Of a stretch of 64,000 bases of DNA, positions 22,498 to 35,398 are shown in pieces. Under the pieces are notes generated by a model. That model made no database searches. It saw nothing but the letters and a program-made list of their open reading frames with translations, and was not told the origin of the DNA. The translations under genes and the position numbers were made by a program. The stretch comes from Trichosporon coremiiforme (taxonomy: Eukaryota > Basidiomycota > Tremellomycetes > Trichosporonales > Trichosporonaceae): NCBI GenBank assembly GCA_039545355.1, contig BCJJ01000006.1, positions 1,364,001 through 1,428,000 on the forward strand, in the 5' to 3' direction. Within the stretch, counting starts at the first letter, position 1; each line of letters starts with the position of its first letter.

Positions 22498-23743
22498 TCA
22501 TCTCTTGTTGCGAGCATCCCGGGCTGCTCTCCGTGTTCGCTTTGTGTCGCCGTTGAGATGCACATCCTCTGAGGCCCGCTTCACGTTTTCGCCCTCTTCC
22601 GTCTTCACCTTCGCAGAGCCTGCTTTGCCTGGTGTTCTGGAGGGAGCACTGGCTTGCACGGCCTTTGCGAACATGACAGCCTGTGCCCAACCAGCGCAGG
22701 GTCCCCAGCACTCAGCTAGGAAAGTCTGGACGTCGTCATAGATGGCTTTAGACATACGCTTGCCCTTGAGTCTTGAAGGGAATGAAGGGTGGCGCATGGC
22801 GATGGTGTGCAGATGAGTGTCAATGGGAACAAGCGACAACTGAAGAATGTCAGCGAATCACAATTGCCTTCACCCACTTGGTCCATGCACATCAACTGCA
22901 CACAGTCTGCAACCTTGCGGCCCACTCCCTTGAGCTCCAGAAGACGCTCTCGAGTCTCCCTTAGAGGTGCTGCGCGCCATCGCGCAAGCTCCTCGTCAAC
23001 GTTTTCGACAGCGCGCAAGGAGTCGAGGGTTGAGGTAATGAATGCGGCCCGGTAGCCGAAACCCAGACTGCGTAGCACACTTTCCAGGTTGTCCAAGGGA
23101 ATATGCTCGGCCCTCGGAAACAGGTGATAGACAGTCTCTCCTTGTCCATCAGGGTTATCAAGTGAAAGGACCGGTGGCGAAAATGTGAGGCACAGTTTGT
23201 GCAATAACGACGATATACGTGTGATGTGGTTATTCGTCGACGTTATGAAGCTGAATGTGTCAGTGCTGGCATACATATGACCTCATACGCTATCAGACAT
23301 TCCCATGGATCCTGTCGTAGGACGCGTACACCAACCGCCTTGGCATTTAGCTCTGTTTCACCAAACAGAGCAGGATCTCGCTCCTCCCAGCCCTGGTACA
23401 GCTTGGTGAGATTGGGATACTGCGTCAGCTGAAAGTAATCCTCGAGCCATGAGCGTGTGTCATCAGCTGCAAATGAGATCTGAGCAGCTGGTGTTGAGGG
23501 TATGGCCGTGTAGTATATGTGCGTTGGTGATTGTCGCAGGCAGACAACCCGGGGAGGAGAATCGATCGCTCTCGAGTATTCTTCTGTGACCTCACCACTG
23601 CTTTCTGGTAGGACATGCCGATGCCAAAGAAATGATTGTCCGACTGGTAGTGTGTTGGCGAGAGTCAGATTGGACGGTGCGATAGCAAGAGATGACCACC
23701 CATTCGGAAACGGTGGACGAGCCCGCTTGAGATGTGACGCCAT
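22498..23743 (-). CDS. OGG1: 8-oxoguanine DNA glycosylase/lyase OGG1
   Basis: Minus-strand exons 23743-23289, 23250-22878 and 22839-22498 give 389 residues. It excises 8-oxoguanine opposite C in base-excision repair and has AP-lyase activity. The N-terminal domain contains LPVGQSFLWHRH and the conserved GVRVLRQDPWECLIAF followed by ITSTNNHITRI. The helix-hairpin-helix GPD core reads LGFGYRAAFI, then LLELKGVGRKVADCVQLM with the Schiff-base Lys, then LVPIDTHLHTIAMRH with the catalytic Asp. The C-terminus is Lys/Arg-rich, a probable nuclear signal. Intron 1 must use a GTATGA donor to keep the conserved CLIAFITS frame. An in-frame ATG 13 codons upstream (23782) is possible but less like the family. 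Confidence 0.95.
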
Positions 23744-23794
23744 GCCAAAGGAGATGAAAACAAAAACAATAGCGACTTTCACGCCGGGCTGGTA

Positions 23795-23888
23795 CTCAAT
23801 TCAGGTTCCGCTTCATCAATATCGGTCTCTCAATATCGGTCCTCAATTCAGGTTCCGCTTGCTCAATATCGGTCTCTCAATATCAGTC
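23795..23888. repeat. Two-copy 47-bp tandem repeat between OGG1 and RPN7
   Basis: Units 23795-23841 and 23842-23888 differ at a few positions. Each contains two internal copies of TCAATATCGGTC-like sequence, so the array has a nested roughly 15-bp periodicity. It lies in the short spacer, upstream of OGG1 and downstream of RPN7, where it could affect OGG1 transcription or RPN7 termination. Confidence 0.85.
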
Positions 23889-23982
23889 CTCAAGTCACGT
23901 AGCAATGTTTCCAGAAGAATGTACAAGCTTCTTGCATCCCCATCTACTTTAGACATTATATTTCTAGAGCCCGGTGGAACGT

Positions 23983-25321
23983 CTATCCCACAACACGGTG
24001 GAGCTTGTGCATGTCTGGACAGGGTTAGCTTCGCAAAAGGCAGCAGTAACGTACCACTCAGGAGCAGGTCACCCTGCTTCAGGAACTGCTCGTAAATAGC
24101 AGTTTTGTTCTGGGAGGAAAGTTTGTCGGTAGTGATCACCCCGCTGACCTTGTCAATTGTACAAGCAATCCGTCCACTGGCGATGAAACGCGAGAGATCA
24201 CGGTCAACGAATGCCTCGCTCACACCGAATGAACGGCNCATGCGCTCCAGTGTGAGACTACGATAGCTCTCCAGAAGCTGTTGATAAGCCTTGATGCGCA
24301 TCTCTCGCACATAGTATCGAGCATGGAGAGCCAAGATGGGGTTGGTCACCAGATATGTCTGCTCAACATCGGCCAAGGCAACAAAGAAAGCNGCGTAGCT
24401 GCTCTTGTAGAGAGAGTCGGCCATTGTTGTCAGGGGGGCAATCGACGACATGCAGCTGTTGACCTCAGAGCTAGACAAGATCTGGGGGGTCAGATGCAAG
24501 CCCAGATTCAGTGATCTTACCTTNGACTTTAGAGTCTTGCGGTCGCAGCCAACAGTAGCGGCGAGCACTGTCAGTGCAACAAACTCTTCATATTCCATCA
24601 GCTCTGTGGCAGTGTAGGTCGAAAGCGAATCAATCAGCAGCTCAGCCGCCTGCTTGAAGTCCCGAATCGAAAGAAGATGCAGAGCCTTGTACACTTTCAG
24701 ACGGTTACGTCGATCCCAGTCACCACCGGAGTCGATGAGCCTACAGTTAGCACCTAACTGATCCAACTCACTCACTTGGCTGCCCGGTCGATGTTGGCTG
24801 TAACCAACTGAACATCGGGGCTGAAGAGCCCCATCCTCACAAGAGCGAGGACCAGGTCGATTCTTGCNCCAAGCCCTGTTGTCTTCTCCAGTGCTGTTTC
24901 TAAAGCTGGAACAGCCTGTTCCTGCGATATCAGCTGTGGTGTTTCGAAACTGCTCACCTTGCTACCAATGCGGCAAAGGTACATGGCCTTGGCCCGCAAC
25001 AGCTCTGAAACCTCGCTTTCCCCAAGATTCTCCTCAGCGTCCTTCAGCTTTTCCTCCAGACTCTTCAGTTCCGCTGCATTTCGCTCCTCCAGTTGAGACA
25101 AGAGGTCGGCCTTCGGAGGCTTGATCGAGAGAGTGCGCAGATAGGGTGCCATCTCTTGCCCNTCAGCTCGTCCAGGCCATCATTCACCTACCATCCTTCT
25201 CTATCGCTTCCCAGAACGACGTGCTTGCTGCATCTCGCAGTCTCGGGATGCTGGTAATCTGATACTGCCACTGAGGCACCTTCAGATTCGGGTANGGAAG
25301 AGGAACACTGTCGTCTGCCAT
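23983..25321 (-). CDS. RPN7: 26S proteasome regulatory subunit RPN7 (PSMD6)
   Basis: Minus-strand exons 25321-25192, 25154-24776, 24740-24521, 24481-24055 and 24014-23983 give 395 residues, close to human PSMD6. This PCI-domain subunit helps build the proteasome lid. Clear landmarks are [81 protein letters not shown] and the C-terminal [18 protein letters not shown]. Removing a 39-nt frame-neutral intron (24482-24520) restores the family length between KSK and ILSSSEV. The last intron is required to reach the conserved tail. Six single Ns lie in this gene; four of the five coding ones are at fourfold-degenerate third positions. Confidence 0.95.
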
Positions 25322-25423
25322 GGTGGGGATGTATGCGCGCGAGTCGTCGGTTGGAGGAAGATACGGTGACTCATGATGGTGAAGGCGAGGAGACGGTGGA
25401 GTGACGCAACGCGCGTCTGTAAG

Positions 25424-25431
25424 TCACGTGA
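25424..25431. promoter_or_regulatory. TCACGTGA palindrome upstream of RPN7
   Basis: A perfect E-box palindrome lies about 103 bp before the RPN7 start codon. The same 8-mer occurs near the tRNA gene and upstream of DNA2. Confidence 0.4.
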
Positions 25432-25551
25432 TCCACTACACGTGTCATTCCCTGCGAGCCCAGTCCAGCCCAGGTCCTGGTGATCGAGAAGACTGCGCGG
25501 GCCATTTGTTGCGATTCCTATGGTGTTCCCTCATCAACCCTCTCGGGGCCT

Positions 25552-25590
25552 TGGGGGGGAGGCGGGGGGGGGAGGCGGGGGGGGGGGCGC
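25552..25590 (+). repeat. Poly-G/purine tract
   Basis: Runs of 7 to 12 Gs are separated by AGGC spacers (TTGGGGGGGAGGCGGGG...). Four or more G-runs within 40 bp could form a G-quadruplex. It lies about 230 bp upstream of RPN7. Length in such tracts is unreliable in assemblies. Confidence 0.8.
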
Positions 25591-27341
25591 AGAATTAGCA
25601 CATTCACAACAAAGACGCAGTGTTCCCCGGTGCCTGTCGGATCGATTTCACGAATTCGGCACCCCCACACCCACGCCACAAGCCCCCCATGCGACGAGCG
25701 TACATCCGCCAGATAGAGCTATTCGAGACTGTTCTGTTCGACCCACTACGCCTCAATCCAGCGGCACTGTGGCTCGGCACGAGCAGGTGATCGGATCGCT
25801 TGCTGGGCTTGCTGGGGCTGGGTTGGCGACGCCCAGCGACCAGTGCCGTCTTCTAGCCGCATCTAAATGAGAGAGTGCCCTCATGAAGAAGAGAAAGGGA
25901 CGCCGCGCGATTCCCACAGCAACGCATGTAGCACATGCGGCGTCCATCGTCTGTGGTGCAGCGCCTTACGGCCAATATGGGACGGCCGGAGACTGACTGA
26001 GCGTCCCAGTCATACAGCAGACGCAGAGCAGACACCGAGCCCGCGCGGCGTGCCTCACTGTACCGAACGCCGTCCGCGTTACGTCCCCGCGCCTCCGTCG
26101 AACTCCACGCTTTGTTGGCATGACGTTTCACGCAATGCGGAAGCTCGTTCCGAGCGGCTGAGGGTCGAGCACATTCCCACCCGTGCGCTGCCACCGCTGC
26201 CACTGCCTCCACCAGTCTCTGCCACTCCGGTGGCTGCGCCTCCACACTAACTGAGCAGCTGACCATGACCACCCACCTGACGTGCCCGCTGTGACCTGGG
26301 CGTTCCATGCATGCATGCGCCTCCCCCACATGACCCCCACGGAGGGGCTTGGACTCACGACGCCGATCTTTACCCGAGGAACAGGCGAGCGAGATCAGTC
26401 GCGTCGAGCGTGGCCACGCTGGCCAGGCTGGGAGATAGAGTGGGGGGAGGCTGATAAGAAAGGTGGGGGAAATCAGTGCCGATCACACCCAGCCAACGGC
26501 GCCTCAGCATCATCCCCCGCCCACCGCCCACGACCACATTACCGAGGCGTCTGATCGCGAGCGAGCCAAAGAGGCGTGAGACGGTCGCGCGATACGAGCA
26601 ACGTTAGCGAACGTTAGCTGTGCTAGCGTCGCGGAACGACGCCTAGACCGACGTCTTGGGTCGTCAGGCGCCATGTGCAGCGATGAACGACCAACAGTAA
26701 GTGCCCAGGGGGGGGGGTGGGGTTTTGGGTGAATTGCGCAGAACCGTCGCCTGTGGAGTCACTCGTTGTCCAGTGTGCATTGAAGAGGCGGAACAGGTCA
26801 GATGTCAGGCAGGCCAGGCAGACTGTTCCGCTCGGAGCACAGACGGACCAGGCGACGAGTCAGCGAGCGTCGATCGTCCGATCGCCCACTGCAGAATTCC
26901 GTGTGCGCTGCAGCAAAGATAACATGATCGTCAATCGTCATGACCGGGTATGCATGGCCGGAGCTCGATAGCTCGATTGCATGACGTTTCGGTGGGTCAT
27001 GGCAGCGTCGACCGCTATGCCGCGCGGCTTTGACGATGGAGTTCGGAAACATGCAGCTAAATTTGACCGACGCGAGTCGGGCAAGCGAAGTAATGTCGGC
27101 TTACGGGTTCGGGATAACGTCGGGTCAGAAGTTGATCGGGAGCGGTGCCGAACTGCGAACTGGTGGTGTACAGGTCTGGAAGGGAGTCACCGCGGAAGAG
27201 CGTGTGGAGCGCTGTTGGAACATCTGGGGTAAGGCTCGGAGTTACGCAGGCTTACCGCTGGCTTGGAATCGGGACTTATGCGCAGTGCCTTTTTCCGTCT
27301 CTCTGCCCTCACACCTCTCCCCTGCTCCCTACTCCCTGCTG

Positions 27342-27386
27342 CCTCGTCTGCCCCGTCTACCCCGTCTACCCCGTCTACCCCGTCTT
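27342..27386 (+). repeat. 9-bp tandem repeat, five copies
   Basis: Five consecutive 9-bp units (consensus CCCCGTCTA), the first and last diverged, lie in a pyrimidine-rich stretch. No gene context is visible. Confidence 0.85.
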
Positions 27387-30300
27387 CCCTGCTACTGTCT
27401 CTGGCCAGACCGCGTCGCTTGCCATCGTACTCGCGTTGCTGTTCGCGTCACAGATCTGTCGATCAGAAACTAACAGACTAATCTGTAGCAATCATCGTTA
27501 ATGCGCATATGGGCCGCATACCGTCTCCAAGCTGCTTCTGCTGAGGGGATCTGGTGTGGACCTGCCTAGCCCGCGCGTGTCCCGTCGCCTGACCATGCCG
27601 GTCGCAAACCGAGCATTCCTGCCAAGCGACGATAACCGCCTCATGCATGCTCAAGTTTGCACAGTTTGTGCCAGATGTCACCAGATCTTGCTTCTGATAT
27701 TGGGGACATGTCGGGTGCTCCGATGTGCACCAGGAGTGCCCGCCAAAGGTCCCTGCAGAGACCGCCAGAGGCCGTGGCTTGGCATTTGCATTCGGATCTG
27801 TACGCGGTGTGTGAATCAGATCAGGTGAAGAGGGTTCATCAGGTCGCCGACCGGCACCGAGTGCAGTGGGTAGGGGGTAGGGGGCGGCAGGTGGGCTCGT
27901 GCTTGCAAGGCACAAGTGATGCGGAAGTCTGAGCACGCAGGTGTGAGCACTTGGCACGACCGAGGGGATGCAGCAGGTCTTGGCACCCGGTGTCTCCCGC
28001 CTGCGTCGGTACGAGGCAGGACCGATGACACTGCCCCCCTCTCTCCGCGCTTTCGCTTGGAAATACGAGCGGTAACTAGGCCAATCAAGGGCTCATGCGT
28101 CTCTGGCTCCGGGCACAAGGAAAGCACGGGGGAGCACATGCACGTCGTAAGCTCTGAAGGATTGCAGGGCTGGGAAAACAGGTCCGAAGGCACTACTTGG
28201 CACTGCAGCAGCCACTGGATAGCACTGGTGAACTGCAGAACTTAGGACACGGTCGGGGTCACGGGGCGAAAAGGATCCGGAAGCCACGGCTCTGTTCTGA
28301 TGCTGACGAAACAAAGTTCAATCAATGCCGGTTGCTTACATGACCCTGAATCCCCCGCACTTCCCTCCCTTTGCCGTCAAGCGCTTCAAAACGAGGCAAA
28401 ATTTATCGCCATCCGATGTTTATCCGTAGTAAAGCTGTTGGGGCCGTATGGGGCGTACAAAGTTGCGGCCAGGTCGCCGATTCTGCCGGTCTACAGCCCA
28501 GCATCGTAACAGTAATGGGACGTGGGACGTGGGACGACGGACGTCGGTCAAGGTTACGACGTGAATTCTAATGAGCATACGCTGAATACTCTGAATCGTG
28601 ACTCGACGATCTGCAGCGGAAGTGCAAACTCGATTCATTGTGCAAGGCTCCCCTGGTTACTTGTGCCTCCTGTTCCTCCGTTCTTTCGCGCTCGTCGGGC
28701 TGGATGAGGAACAGCGCTGCCCCGTGCTTGATTCACTGCCGATGCAAGCACGATCGCCCGACAGGCGCGGAAGGCTGTATATGCGACAAGCGTCAAGTGG
28801 GGCCTATCCGGAACAGTGGTGGGAACCGGTAGTGCAAGACAAGGTTGCAGCCACAGCCACACCGACGAGAGGCAGTCCGATCGCGAGACAACAAGATCAC
28901 AGAGTATAGTCAGCTGCCTCGCATCTGTTGGGGCCGATGCGGGATTGTCGGCTTTGGCGGCAACGGGATACGCTGATGCGCATCACGCGCACGGGCGGCG
29001 TACGTGTGGCTGCTCACAGCATGTCAAAACTCGAAGAGGCAAGCGCCACCGACGCGCGTGTTTGAGTGGCCAAGCTGTGTCATGTGTGACGCCGGCGCCG
29101 GCTGGCGGTGGAGATTGTCCCGCACGCTAGCACGCTGCTGACGTTGCATTACGATACACCGCGGCTCTGGGTGCCGGCAAAACCATGGGGCAAGGGGCAG
29201 GAAGGAGGGGGCAACTCAGACAGCGAGCGCCACAGTGGCGCCGGCGCTCGCCGGGGGCATTCAGTCATAAGCTGTGTGTCAGATGTCTGCGGTGCTTCGT
29301 CCGAGCGCTCTTGTCCGAGGTGGGTCGGAGACGTGGCCGAGTCTGCCTGCGTCTGCCTGAGGCAGGCGCCGCCGACGGCGTAGCTTGCGCCGCTTGGCGT
29401 TGGACGACGAGGATCGTAAACGCCCTCGGGGCATGGTCCTGGCATTCTGTAATGAAGCATCTCTGAGCTTCTGGGCATTCTGGGCAGGACTGGTAGTTCG
29501 CATCCTGAACGGCGTTGCGCCATGCACCCGGCGTGCGCTGCCTGGCACGCCACCGGTGAACGCCAGTGCTCGGGGTCGCCGATGCAGCATCTCCATTGTC
29601 CTTCGATGCGGTGGGTCCATGAACCGAGAAGCGAGGAGCGAGTTCCTGGGGCGTTCGGTACCGCAGGCAGCCATCATCGGCACCCTCGATCCTCCCTAAG
29701 GCTCTCGCACCTACTGTGCGTGTTTGGTGAATTCTCTGACCCCACACTGTCTGCAGGCTGTCCGAAACGTCGGAAAGTAGGCTATGCACTACATACAGCG
29801 TGCAAGCTGATTGATGACACTGGGGCTTGCTTTGGGCTGAGGCAGGTCTATTTCAGGGACACCATTCAGGGTCCCTCCAGTGCTGGAGGTAAATTTGCAT
29901 GCTGTCAGTGGCAGCGCGCAGGTCAATTGTCAATTGGCCGACTGGTCCGAAACTCTGTTAAGAATATGAATTGTACAGGTGGAGCCCAGGTGCACAGCTA
30001 CAGCTGGGGTCAGCTTACGGCCGGGCCGAAGGCAACGTACGTCCGGAAGTGTTCCGTTGCTTCCGTTGTACCCATCCCCTCAGAGGGTTGAGGGTCTGCC
30101 AAGGGTATGTCCGGCTGGATCTCGGGGGACAGATGCTTGTACGGCATCTTTTCAGGTGAGGGCTGCCCAGACACTCGCAGTCAGCCAAGGGCTGGCGTGC
30201 AGATCTGCTCGATCTCGACCGACTGGGCCAGACAAGGTGCGGCAGATCTAACGACTGAATACAGATGGGAGGAGGGGTTGGCTAATTTCGTCTTGCCAGG

Positions 30301-33300
30301 CGGACAGTGTTGCTTGGCCCGCAGATCTGAACCCACGTCGAGACGGTGATTGCAGCACCGAGCAGCGCCAGCGCAGCGATGCCCGGCGGAGCAGTCAATT
30401 CAACGTGATGGGGTGCATGCCATGTGTGAGTCACATTGCGGTGGCAAATACAAACGGGAGCTGTTCCGATGCCTCGTGAAGGCAATACTGGCAGGCGGGC
30501 TGCAAGTGAGAAGGCAGTCACTGAAATGGCGGCTGAATGCCTCACTGAAGCGCCACATGGCTCACGCTGTGCTTCAGACGACACGCCCATGCAACAATAC
30601 GAGCTGACGCGCATGTGACCGCGGACGCTGCTGGCGCCTCTGTCTGATCAGCCCGAAGCAATCAGGCGAGCTGTTCGGATCGAGCTGATCGGCGAGACTG
30701 CGCAGAGGTCGACCGACATTTCCGCTTCCAGTCGTTGGCAGGTGTCCTGCGCCAGACAACACGACCCCGCGTGATCCTCGGTTAATGCCTCGTGAGCGAG
30801 CAAGCAATCGCAGTTGTGAGCGGGGAAATGAACCTTGTTGTGTCCATGTGGACCAGGTCACTTATTCTGATAGGACGAAACAGTGATCGAGACCGATTGC
30901 ACCGGACAAGCGAAAAGGCTGACGTGCGTCCCGGCCGTAAGCCCCGGTGCACCCAGCTCAATCCGGGGAGGTCTGGGGGTGCATACGGTCTGGGGATGCG
31001 TTGGGGAAGCACTTCATGAAGCATGATTCGGTGAAGTTCATCCGAATCCGGCCCGCTCGTTAGAGCGTTAGAGTTGTGACCGTCAGCAAGCATCGTCAGC
31101 CTGGATGGTTAGAAGAGGGTACGTCTCCGAGTCTCCCCTATCTAAGCGGTTCTTTCCAATGATGGATCAAGCTTCGCCGCGTGACAAATTCAGGTCAGGT
31201 CCGCGCCTCGCTTCGCCGGATCTTCAGCCAACTGGATGCGCACGACGCACTGGCACACGCCTTGGGTACTAAGGGCACGGTGCTGCAGCTTCGGAATGTC
31301 AGCTACCTTCGCAGTGCTCGCCTGAGCAAAGGATACGCTCATACGACGAGTGATCGTTTGGACGCCCGCATCCGTTTCTCTTCGCGGCGTGTGGGACGGA
31401 TTCGCTGCGGATAGTCTGCGGGCCAATCAGAAGCCGCGAAAGCGATATGTTCCGGATACCGGGCAAACGTAAGTCCGCAGTGTGCTTCCATGTGACGTCG
31501 CGAGTCCACCAATACGCCAATGCGCTTGTGTGCGTCGCACGCGGCGTCCCGGCCCGGGACTGTGCGAGGGGGAAGAGGGACACAGGGGGTGGCAGGCGGG
31601 CACTGCGTGTTCCACGTCCATGATCCGAGCCAGCGCACAGGCTCACACGCATGACTAAGGCTGGGGACGTCGTCGTGGCGAGAGTGGCGAGAGCGTCAAA
31701 GCGGCATGCCAAGTCTGAGCCTGGGCTGGTTGGACCAGCGATAAGATGCTGACTGATCTGGGTCGGTGAGCCGGTGGTAGCGGGCGCCGTTGTGTCATGT
31801 CAGCAGTTTGGTTCCCGAGGTTTGAATCCAGGACCTGGTCTGGGGACACCCCCCAGACATCTGCGTGCCCCTGCTGCACACCCTCCAGGGTCAGTTCTGC
31901 GTGAAGAAGGTTCCAGGTTCAAACACCGTGCTGGAGCATTGGACCTGACAAGTTGGATCTGGGACGAGTCTTGAGGATCGTGGAAGGCGGGTTGCAGTGC
32001 AGTGCACGCAGTCAGGACCCTGTCAGCACCTGAAAGTACAAGCTGGAACACGCTTGCGCCTGCGGACCCTCCTCTGCACGCAGCAAGACGGCCGCAAGGA
32101 TGATCCTCAGAACGACGTGCATGCTCCTTCAGAGGTGGCAGTTGAGGGTCTGTCAGCTCAGGTGAAGGGTAGGGTGGTGGCGAGATGGACCCTGACATTC
32201 GTCGTCCACAGCCTATCCGGCTACAGTGGCCACAGTCGGCGACCAAATTCGGCCAAGCGGCGACTTCCCTGGCACACGACGAACCGCTTTGTCTCGTACG
32301 TTGGGCGCACTTGCTCTTTAGCGCACTCCCTGGTATGCGGAGTGCGCAGGGTTGAGCAGACGACCAAGCTGGGGCAAGGGAGGGATACGTTGTTTGCCTC
32401 TTTTGTTGGGAGGCCCCCAGGAGCGATATCCTATCATGGCCTGCATATCCAGCCAAGAGTTCCCCCAAGGTGCGCCTTCCCGGGCCGGTCTCTGCTACCT
32501 CGACGCCAGATGTGGCTGCTGACTACCGTGCCGGCGTGCCGGAGATCAGAGCCACGGTCGAACCTGGGCCCACCGAGCCGGAAGCTCGCACTGCGGCACT
32601 GTCGCCACTCGCATGCATGTGAGCAGCTGATTCAGCGCTGCGTGTTCGAATACAGGGCTTGGGTAAGGAGAAACAGGGTGCGCAGATGTTCTACAGGAGC
32701 TCGCAGGACGCGCAATTCACAAAAATCACGGCAGCACGCCAACATCCCTCGACCGAGCAAAACCAGTGACAAACCGGCTGCGCGCAGTTGGACACTGGTG
32801 GGACAGGCACTCTGCTGTGTCGCCTGCGCTGGCGTTCCTTTTGTTCCTTTGGGTTGTCACTCTGACAGGCTGGGCGGGGAGGACGAATGGCGGAGCAGCC
32901 ACCGAACTTCAGCCAGTCTGCCGGGGAAGCGAACAATCGAAGTCGGCGGGCGCCACTCATGGTAACGGCCGTTCTGCTCGTTCGATTGCCCCTTCTAGCA
33001 CGTCGGTCGCGCGCCGTTCGTTCGGAACATGACTGTGGAACGGGGGCTTCGGTCGCGCCAGACGTCACTGGGATGTGAGAAATCAGCAAGGACACGGGTG
33101 GGTTTGCTGTGCAGTCTCTACGATGGATCTGGGTGGAGTAGCATTCCCAGCAGTGCGTGTCGAACTGACGAGATCAACTTTGCGCGGATATATTAGTCGC
33201 GCCAGGCCCGAGAGGTACAGAGGAACAGAAGGTACGGCGGTGTTCTGCAAGTTGAAGCTCTGCGCTGGTGCAGCGGAAAAGAGACATGCATTCAACCTTG

Positions 33301-35398
33301 TTCCTGCCTTCCCGGACGCTGCGGCAGGCACTGGAAGTGGGTAGTGGACACTCGCCGAACAGCGCAGGCGATATCGTGGGAACCGGCACGAAAAGGGTTT
33401 CGGGGATCGGGGACAGCGCGTGCATGCATGCTGAGATTACGGGCGACGCGTTGGTTCGCCAGTCGCCTCCGTGTCCGCGTCTGCTGCCTAGCCACCGGGC
33501 TGTTGCCGTACGCAGTGCCGTTGTCCGTGCCGCACGACGTGTGCGACGCGTACGATGCGTACCCGTGCCGTCTCCGCAGACTGCCACTGTGGCGCGTGGA
33601 CTCGTCCATGGACCCACGAACGCGCTCGCCATGTGTGTGGGAACTGCAAATCTTCGTTCGCTCAGTGACGTGAACGCCACGCCCAGAACGGCGCCAGAAC
33701 AGGCGGATGCATGCGGGAGCTGATCTAGGAAATCCGCTATCAATAATCAATACGCTAATGAGCGCACGGAAAGGAGAGTTCAGAGGGCTGAGATCCAGGC
33801 CGGGACGCTCGCCGGGGAATCATCATGACGATGTCATCATCATGACACTCCAAGGACGGATGCACCATGGAGTGAGTCCGCGAGCGGGATTCTTTCCGCA
33901 CCTGCGGCATGGAATGGAAGGCGTGCAGGTGCAGGTGACCCTCTCGCCAGACAGTCCACGGTCCAGACATACACAAGTTTTCAGCTGGTAACAGTGGAGC
34001 CTCATCCAGGAATCTTTAATTCGGCAAGCTCGGCATGCAAACGCACCCAAGTCAAAGTTTAACGCGCATCACCCAAGCGATTAGGACGGCGGCAAGCGAG
34101 GCATGACGTTCGTGGATATGTCACTGCCAGTGCCTAACCGCCTTCGGCGTGCATAGTCAGCTTGACCCTTGCACTGACAGTGCGTGGGCAGCCGGGGCCG
34201 GCTGACACTCCGTTCAATGTGCATTAGCGCATGGCATGGCGGTGCTACCGCCGCCGACAGTCGGCACCGCGCGCTACGGCAAGCGGCATGCTCAGGCATT
34301 CTTTGGGTGCTTGGCCCGGCTTGGTATGCTGTAGTACGAGTTCGGCAGATTAGACGGTCGTTGGATCGTTGAATGAGCCTAGGAGATGGATCTGGTGGCG
34401 TCCCATGTCATTTGCCGGACGGTCGCGCTGTTAGTTTCCCCACCGGCGACTTGGAGCCCGGTCGGTTGTCTCAAACAAAGGTTGGGCTAGACGAGGCTCG
34501 CTTGACTCGATGGGATAAAAATTACTAACGGCTGGATTCTGTAATGGGGATTAGCTTGGAGGGTGCTCTTGGTTTTGGCGGGGCCGCCTGGGTGGAGACC
34601 GAGGTTTCCTGGGCTGGCCTGGCTGGGTTGGGGGGGATTTATGCGGGCATTGACCCTCGCCTGTGTGCCAGCAGCGTTGAAGCCAGGGTGGCAGCAGGGT
34701 TCACACTCAGGGCAGAGTGCGCTCAGGGCATACGGGGTCCATGAGGCACTCAAAGCTCGCCACTGAGATCTTCGCTTCGATGGCCAGGACACAAAGTGTT
34801 CAGGGCGGTCTGGGCGTCAGGATCGAGCACCCCCAGGCAGCAGCACGGCACACCGCTCGAGCTCGCCAGACAGACTCAGGGCTGACAGTACAGGGCTCAT
34901 GGGCGGCAACCATAGAGCGTGCAGCAGATGCATCCAAGAGTACTGACTGAACATCGTTTAGCAGCTAAGCGGCCCATGGACACTCGATTTACGTCGTCAT
35001 TGTCCAAAGTCTCTCCGACCCGACAAACGCCCCTGCGGCCCTGCCCTGCTTTGACGGCCGGTCTCCGGTTTCGTGCCCTCCCTTTAATCCTGACACCTTG
35101 GCCCTCTGCGCATCTGCCTGCCTGCCTGCCTCCCTCCGTCTAATACTGCCGTGCCGTGGCCGAGTGGCCGTGTACTACAGCACTCGCCTCCATGTCCACC
35201 GATCAAACCGAGTCACCGACGATGGCATGTACATGACACGGCCGATACCCCGCCAAGGAGCAGGAGCGGCACCAGAGCCCAACCCTAAGCCCAGGGTCCT
35301 GCGCCTCGCCCAGTCTTCTCTCCGGCCGTCGACTCCTCCCATCGCCGTTTTCCCTTCCCAATCTTGCTGCATCCACTCGGCCACTCGCAGCACACCTC

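Larger units (their letters stand above)
25322..35398. other. Ten-kilobase gene-poor block
   Basis: No supportable gene, RNA gene or intact mobile element. Long frames (31997-32965 plus, 31800-32468 minus) overlap antisense, lack domains and are expected by chance at this GC content. Many GCATGC/TGCATG-type palindromes, short simple repeats and G-tracts occur. No transposase, reverse transcriptase or integrase motif was seen. It may be old transposon debris, spacer DNA or non-coding RNA territory. Confidence 0.5.

Noticed and set aside
31997..32965. 322-codon plus-strand frame
   Set aside because: No domain, no splice context, rich in Arg/Ser/Pro, and overlapped by a 222-codon antisense frame, as expected by chance at this GC content.
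33826..33860. Near-palindromic ATCATCATGAC/GTCATCATCATGAC sequence as a possible terminator or origin
   Set aside because: It is short, isolated and not next to a gene; no supporting context.
25322..35398. Centromere or transposon cluster
   Set aside because: No reverse transcriptase, transposase, LTR pair or long satellite array is visible, and there is no basis for a centromere call from sequence alone.
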